From the NCBI RefSeq assembly GCF_900187115.1, contig NZ_LT906455.1, positions 1,364,001 to 1,428,000 on the forward strand: 64,000 bases of DNA. The letters run 5' to 3'. The notes under the pieces were generated by a model. That model saw only the letters and a program-made list of their open reading frames with translations, searched no databases and had not been told where the DNA came from. Made by a program: the position numbers and the translations under genes. This document shows positions 60,403 to 64,000 of this stretch, piece after piece (the stretch's first letter is position 1; every line of letters starts with the position of its first letter). The stretch is from Aliarcobacter butzleri. Lineage in GTDB: Bacteria > Campylobacterota > Campylobacteria > Campylobacterales > Arcobacteraceae.

Positions 60403-62022
60403 CTATTTTTGGATGACAAACTCTTTATTGTAATAGATTTTGAAGTTTTTTGTTATGCTTTTTTCAACAAGCTGATTAAACCTAATATTTGCAAACATAT
60501 CTCCACATAAACTAACTCCTTCTAGTTCATAGGTATTGTGCAAAATATCAATCTCATTTGCTATAAAATGAGCAAAACTTTCTATAAATCCTAAACTAAT
60601 AGTCTCTTCATCAACACCAGCAAGTTTAAAACTCATAGCAGTTTTTATAAGTGGTAAATAGTCAAATTTTCTATTAAATACTTTTTTATTATCAAAAATT
60701 TTATAGTCAATTCTAGGTCCTTTTTCAAGTAAGGAATTTGAAGCATTTAAAACTATATCTTCTTTAAAATTTAACACTATTTTTGCTATTTGCCAATAAG
60801 TAAAAAATGACTTTTTTGAAAAATCTATTTTTGTATTTAATGCAATTTCATAATCATCTTTGAATTTTTCTTGATAATTTTTTAGAAGTTTTTCTCCATT
60901 TGTATCTTTTTTTATACTTTCAAAAACTTCTTTTATTGAAGTTGGAAGATATAAATCTTCTAAAATATCAACTAAACCATTTTTAGAATAATAAGAGATT
61001 TTATCATCGTTTAAAGAGCTAATATAGAAGTTAATAATAGATTTATCAAAGAGTTCATTTTCAGCTAAAACAGTCATAAATTGAGCTTTATCTTTTTGTT
61101 TAAACTTACTAAAAACAGTATCTAGTTTTTTTGGATAAGAAATCGAATTTAAAATCAGTTTTTTATTATCAAAACATACTACTTTTGGAATATCTAAAAA
61201 GATATTATTAGAACTTTTTATATCTAAAAAGTAATCAAATTTAACATTTTCATCTTCAATATTTAAAAAATCAATTTTTAATTTTTTAAGCTCTATTGAT
61301 AAAAGATGTAAAGTCAAATCATTTGCAAATCGCAAATCTATTTTTTCTTTTTTGATACTATGTTTTAGTTTATAAATCTCATTTATTTTAAACTCAATTT
61401 GTGGCTTTTCTATACTTGCAAGTGCTACAATAGATGTTGCATTTTCTACAATCAAAGTATTGATATTTTCTAAATTTGTAACTAATAACTCTTTATGATT
61501 TTCTATATCTTTGATTTTAGAAAAAACAAAAGTTCCACTTAAAGTTTTTATTTTCAGTTTTTTATCTTCATTTATAAGTTGGCTTAACTTCTCAAAAAGT
61601 TTTTTATGTAATTTTATCTCTTCATTTTCAAAAATAAAAGTTGCATTCTCAAAACTTTTACAAACTTCACAAGATTTAAAGGCATTATAAAAATCTAAAC
61701 TATTTTCATCTTCAACTTCTTTTAGACAAGTTGGACAAAAAGATATCATCTTATCATCACAAATAGAAGTTGAATCTTCTTTTGGTAAGTTTTCAATTAC
61801 ATCAACTTCAACACCATAATAAAAAATTGACATAGGAACATAAAAAGATAGTTTAGAAGAAAACTCTTCTAAAGTCTTTTCATCTGCTTGTATAAATAAA
61901 AAAACAAAATCAAGTTCTTGATATATTTTATAACTACAATCAAACTGCTTTGAAGCAAAATCCAAAAATTTTACTAAAGTTTTATCACTTGATTTGTAGG
62001 TAAATTTAAACTTTAGGACCAT
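60403..62022 (-). CDS. hydE: HydE, hydrogenase accessory protein, apparent degenerate HypF paralogue
   Basis: This 539-residue protein occupies the hydE place (as HP0635 in Helicobacter pylori, needed for hydrogenase activity). It retains one zinc finger of exactly HypF geometry, C96-x2-C99-x18-C118-x2-C121. Its C-terminus, GVSLCGDMFANIRFNQLVEKS near 505, aligns by eye with HypF VVFSGGVFQNKTLLELLIKK. The N-terminal acylphosphatase is not recognisable, and the second finger and clear ATP motifs seem lost. It overlaps hydD by 17 bases. The precise role in maturation is unknown. Confidence 0.8.
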   Translation of the reverse strand: MVLKFKFTYKSSDKTLVKFLDFASKQFDCSYKIYQELDFVFLFIQADEKTLEEFSSKLSFYVPMSIFYYGVEVDVIENLPKEDSTSICDDKMISFCPTCLKEVEDENSLDFYNAFKSCEVCKSFENATFIFENEEIKLHKKLFEKLSQLINEDKKLKIKTLSGTFVFSKIKDIENHKELLVTNLENINTLIVENATSIVALASIEKPQIEFKINEIYKLKHSIKKEKIDLRFANDLTLHLLSIELKKLKIDFLNIEDENVKFDYFLDIKSSNNIFLDIPKVVCFDNKKLILNSISYPKKLDTVFSKFKQKDKAQFMTVLAENELFDKSIINFYISSLNDDKISYYSKNGLVDILEDLYLPTSIKEVFESIKKDTNGEKLLKNYQEKFKDDYEIALNTKIDFSKKSFFTYWQIAKIVLNFKEDIVLNASNSLLEKGPRIDYKIFDNKKVFNRKFDYLPLIKTAMSFKLAGVDEETISLGFIESFAHFIANEIDILHNTYELEGVSLCGDMFANIRFNQLVEKSITKNFKIYYNKEFVIQK

Positions 62023-62566
62023 TTTTTATATCTCTTTTAAATGAAACCAAAGCTATCTCTTTTATATCAACTTCTTTTATCTGATTTACTGTAATTTGAT
62101 GTTTTGTAAGATAATCAACAACAACCATCTGCATAGTTTTTGAAGCTTGTATAATTTCACTGCTTAACTCAAAAGTAGTATCATCTGCAACTCTTTTAGG
62201 AATTACTCCTAAAATATGTGTTGTAGGCAAATCTTTGTTCATATCAATCATATTTAGTGTTTGAAGCATCTCAACTTCGTGAGCACTTCCTTGCCAGTTT
62301 ATATTTGAAGGAACTTTTTTAAAATCAAAGAAAAAAACATCACCTGCTTTTGAATTTATTGCATCAATACAATCAATAATCAAAACTTCATCATACTTTA
62401 TGATTTCAGGAATTAATCTTTGAGCTAAAGTTCCACCATCAACTAAACTTACACTATTTTCTTGTGATATAAACTCATACTTTTCATCTAAATAGTGAAT
62501 AAAATGTGCACCTATTCCTTCATCTTGGAATAGGATATTTCCTATTCCTAAAATTAAAATATTCAT
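62006..62566 (-). CDS. hydD: HydD, [NiFe]-hydrogenase maturation endopeptidase
   Basis: This 186-residue protease (HyaD/HupD family) cuts the C-terminal tail of HydB after nickel insertion. GIGNILFQDEGIGAHFIHYL near the N-terminus carries the first metal-binding Glu/Asp; DGGTLAQRL and DCIDAINSKAGDVFFF follow, and H near SAHEVEMLQTL is the third ligand. The start is set at MNILILGIGN (62566), which overlaps the hydC stop as TAATG; a frame starting 18 bases earlier lies inside hydC. Confidence 0.93.
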   Translation of the reverse strand: MNILILGIGNILFQDEGIGAHFIHYLDEKYEFISQENSVSLVDGGTLAQRLIPEIIKYDEVLIIDCIDAINSKAGDVFFFDFKKVPSNINWQGSAHEVEMLQTLNMIDMNKDLPTTHILGVIPKRVADDTTFELSSEIIQASKTMQMVVVDYLTKHQITVNQIKEVDIKEIALVSFKRDIKNGPKV

Positions 62567-63231
62567 TATTTGTGGTCTTCCCATTTATATCCAGAGATAA
62601 TAGAATCCATATCTCCTTTTTTTCCATAAACTGAGTTGAAAACAACCAAATAGATATGAATAGGCAAAAATATTATGAAAATCCACATACAAATATGATG
62701 AATTTCTCTAACCATAGCTAATCCACCCATTAAAACTTCAATTGGTCTTAAAATACCATATAAAAATCCACCTATTCCTTCATGATAAACATGAATATGT
62801 AAAATCAACCCTGTTAAAGAAATAAGTATCAAAGATATATAAATTCCAGAATATGCCATAAATTGTAGTGGATTATAAACACCTTTTAAATGAGTATGTT
62901 CACCTATTAAAATATAATACTTTATCTGTTTTATCCACATTTTTGGCGAGATAAAATCAAAAAAAGATATCCTCTCTTTTTTACTTTGTCTATCAAAAAA
63001 GAATAAATACATTTTTCCAAAAGTTACACAAATCAATAAAAATCCAAAAATTATGTGCCAACTTCTCATCAAAGCATTTAAAAAGTTTGTTGGCTCACCT
63101 CCATTTAATGATGGAGATATAAATGGATATGCCAAATAAAAACCTGTAAAAGTTAAAACTGTAATAGCAAGCATTCTAAGCCAGTGAGTAATCCTCAACC
63201 ATAAAGAGTATTCATAATGTTTTTTTATCAT
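62566..63231 (-). CDS. hydC: HydC, hydrogenase cytochrome b subunit
   Basis: This 221-residue inner-membrane cytochrome b passes electrons from the hydrogenase to menaquinone. Four hydrophobic helices are seen, with heme-ligand candidates in RITHWLRML near 13, SWHIIFGFLL near 62, and HHICMWIFIIFLPIHIY near 180. The start is placed at the ATG 63231, which has GGAG 9 nt upstream. A TTG at 63246 would give five more residues. It follows hydB by 21 bases and overlaps hydD by one base. Confidence 0.93.
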   Translation of the reverse strand: MIKKHYEYSLWLRITHWLRMLAITVLTFTGFYLAYPFISPSLNGGEPTNFLNALMRSWHIIFGFLLICVTFGKMYLFFFDRQSKKERISFFDFISPKMWIKQIKYYILIGEHTHLKGVYNPLQFMAYSGIYISLILISLTGLILHIHVYHEGIGGFLYGILRPIEVLMGGLAMVREIHHICMWIFIIFLPIHIYLVVFNSVYGKKGDMDSIISGYKWEDHK

Positions 63232-63252
63232 AATTGTATGCTCCAATTTATA

Positions 63253-64000
63253 TTAGCAAGAAAAACCATATAATGGATCCACTTTGTATGTTCCTAAGTC
63301 ATTACCTTTTTTATCCATAACATGAACAGCACAGGCAATACAAGGGTCAAAACTATGAATAATTCTAATAATTTCAAGAGGTTGAGAAATATCTTGCACT
63401 TTTAAACCAACTAGATTTGCTTCATAAGGTCCCATTTGTCCTGTTGCATCTATTGGTCCTGCATTCCAAGTTGAAGGAACAACAGCTTGATAGTTTTCAA
63501 CAACTCCATTTTTTATTCTAATCCAGTGAGATAACATTCCTCTTGGAACATCTCCTATGAATCTTCCTTTATACTCTTTATCTTTATCAATATTATAAGA
63601 AGTAAAAGTTGTTTCATCTACTTTTAGATTTTCAATTAAAGTATTAAAAGCTTCTAATCCATGTTTAGCAACAGCTTTTACTTGTAACATTCTAGCTGCT
63701 GTTCTTCCTAAAGTAGTAAATAATGCACTTTTTGGTAAACCAGTTTTTTGTAAAAACTCATCTACTATTGGAACTATTTTTTTATTTCCTTTTGCATAAG
63801 ATATTAAAATACATGCAAGTGGTCCAACTTCCATAGCTTTTCCATCATATCTTGGAGATTTAATCCAAGTATATTTCCCTTTTTCATCTACAACTTTAGA
63901 ATGAACTACTTCGTTATTCATTCCAATAGTATCCATATCTCTTAACCCTGTATATAAAGGATTTGTTTTACCATCATAAGGATGAAGTGCTTCATTATTT
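63253..64000 (-). CDS. hydB: HydB, [NiFe]-hydrogenase large subunit, partial (3' end)
   Basis: The reading frame runs to the right edge of the window without a stop, so only the last roughly 248 codons are seen. The small subunit hydA and the start of hydB are outside. The visible part includes LHPYDGKTNP, RIKNGVVENYQAVVPSTWNA and the C-terminal nickel motif SFDPCIACAVH. The 22 residues after this His (VMDKKGNDL to FSC) are the tail removed by HydD. It is a group 1 respiratory uptake hydrogenase, periplasmic and membrane-linked through HydC. Confidence 0.96.
   Translation of the reverse strand, partial: NNEALHPYDGKTNPLYTGLRDMDTIGMNNEVVHSKVVDEKGKYTWIKSPRYDGKAMEVGPLACILISYAKGNKKIVPIVDEFLQKTGLPKSALFTTLGRTAARMLQVKAVAKHGLEAFNTLIENLKVDETTFTSYNIDKDKEYKGRFIGDVPRGMLSHWIRIKNGVVENYQAVVPSTWNAGPIDATGQMGPYEANLVGLKVQDISQPLEIIRIIHSFDPCIACAVHVMDKKGNDLGTYKVDPLYGFSC

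Noticed and set aside
63253-63936. Treating the hydB fragment as a complete 227-residue protein
   Set aside because: The frame stays open to the window edge with conserved hydrogenase sequence, so the ATG at 63936 is internal.
1-64000. CRISPR arrays, rRNA genes and complete insertion sequences
   Set aside because: No regularly spaced direct repeats, rRNA motifs or intact transposase with terminal repeats were seen.

Overview
The window is a low-GC, gene-dense stretch of a Campylobacterota chromosome, most likely an Arcobacter-type genus (Arcobacter/Aliarcobacter). The gene content points there: an epsilon-type hydABCDE plus hyp [NiFe]-hydrogenase set, the HydE protein otherwise known from Helicobacter-like bacteria, the FlhB C-terminal paralogue FlhX beside a FliK-like gene, and a divergent DapD. 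The genus is inferred from gene content and base composition only. Most genes are on the minus strand, packed in operons with TAATG or ATGA overlaps. Convergent pairs are usually separated by one short perfect hairpin that often includes a stop codon.

Layout. 0-12 kb: two ABC-2 permeases (the first cut by the edge), a DUF475/TerC-like membrane protein, BrnQ, a DMT transporter, tRNA-Glu, a short Sua5/YrdC-type protein coupled to carB, a NodB-like polysaccharide deacetylase, NhaA, and metX-xseB. 12-15 kb: a siderophore-type TonB receptor with a Fur-like dyad in front. 15-22 kb: a PpiD-like periplasmic foldase, ftsA and ftsZ in one operon, then an arsC-like gene, a small unknown gene and recD2 in another. 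22.3-23.7 kb: a small accessory islet with a predicted AbiJ-N/HEPN-like protein and a RelE/RHH toxin-antitoxin pair. 23.9-35.4 kb: fliK-like and flhX, an ABC-F ATPase, a ClbS/DfsB protein, dapD, a fused HAD phosphatase/mannitol-1-phosphate dehydrogenase, priA with a pseudopilin that seems to start at AUA, and small unknown genes.

35.5-43.2 kb is the hydrogenase maturation operon, read right to left: hypB, hypC, hypD, then mcrC, mcrB, a 3-hydroxyisobutyrate-dehydrogenase-like gene and a MazG-like NTP pyrophosphohydrolase, then hypE and hypA. A type IV restriction system and two enzyme genes therefore sit inside a cluster that is normally contiguous (hypBCDEA, as in Campylobacter jejuni). Divergent from hypB is a small zinc-ribbon protein that looks like a degenerate ISXO2/IS1595 transposase. 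A 95-nt palindrome lies between hypB and hypC.

44-57.7 kb: a chemotaxis receptor, YitT, a BaiN-type flavoprotein, DUF808, envelope proteins of unknown role, a DUF481 outer-membrane protein, a DUF945-like protein, ThiI with a rhodanese domain, a Cys-rich acidic mini-protein and a Na+/H+ antiporter. 58-64 kb: hypF and the structural hydrogenase genes hydE, hydD, hydC and hydB (cut at the right edge). HydB and HydC form the uptake hydrogenase, HydD trims HydB, HypA-F build the NiFe(CN)2CO centre, and HydE looks like a degenerate HypF relative.

The best candidates for something new are the McrBC-plus-two-enzymes insertion in the hyp operon, the AbiJ-N/HEPN plus toxin-antitoxin islet, the apparent AUA start of the pseudopilin, the HydE/HypF relationship and the domesticated transposase beside hypB. 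No sequence search or numerical computation was run; family calls rest on motifs read by eye.
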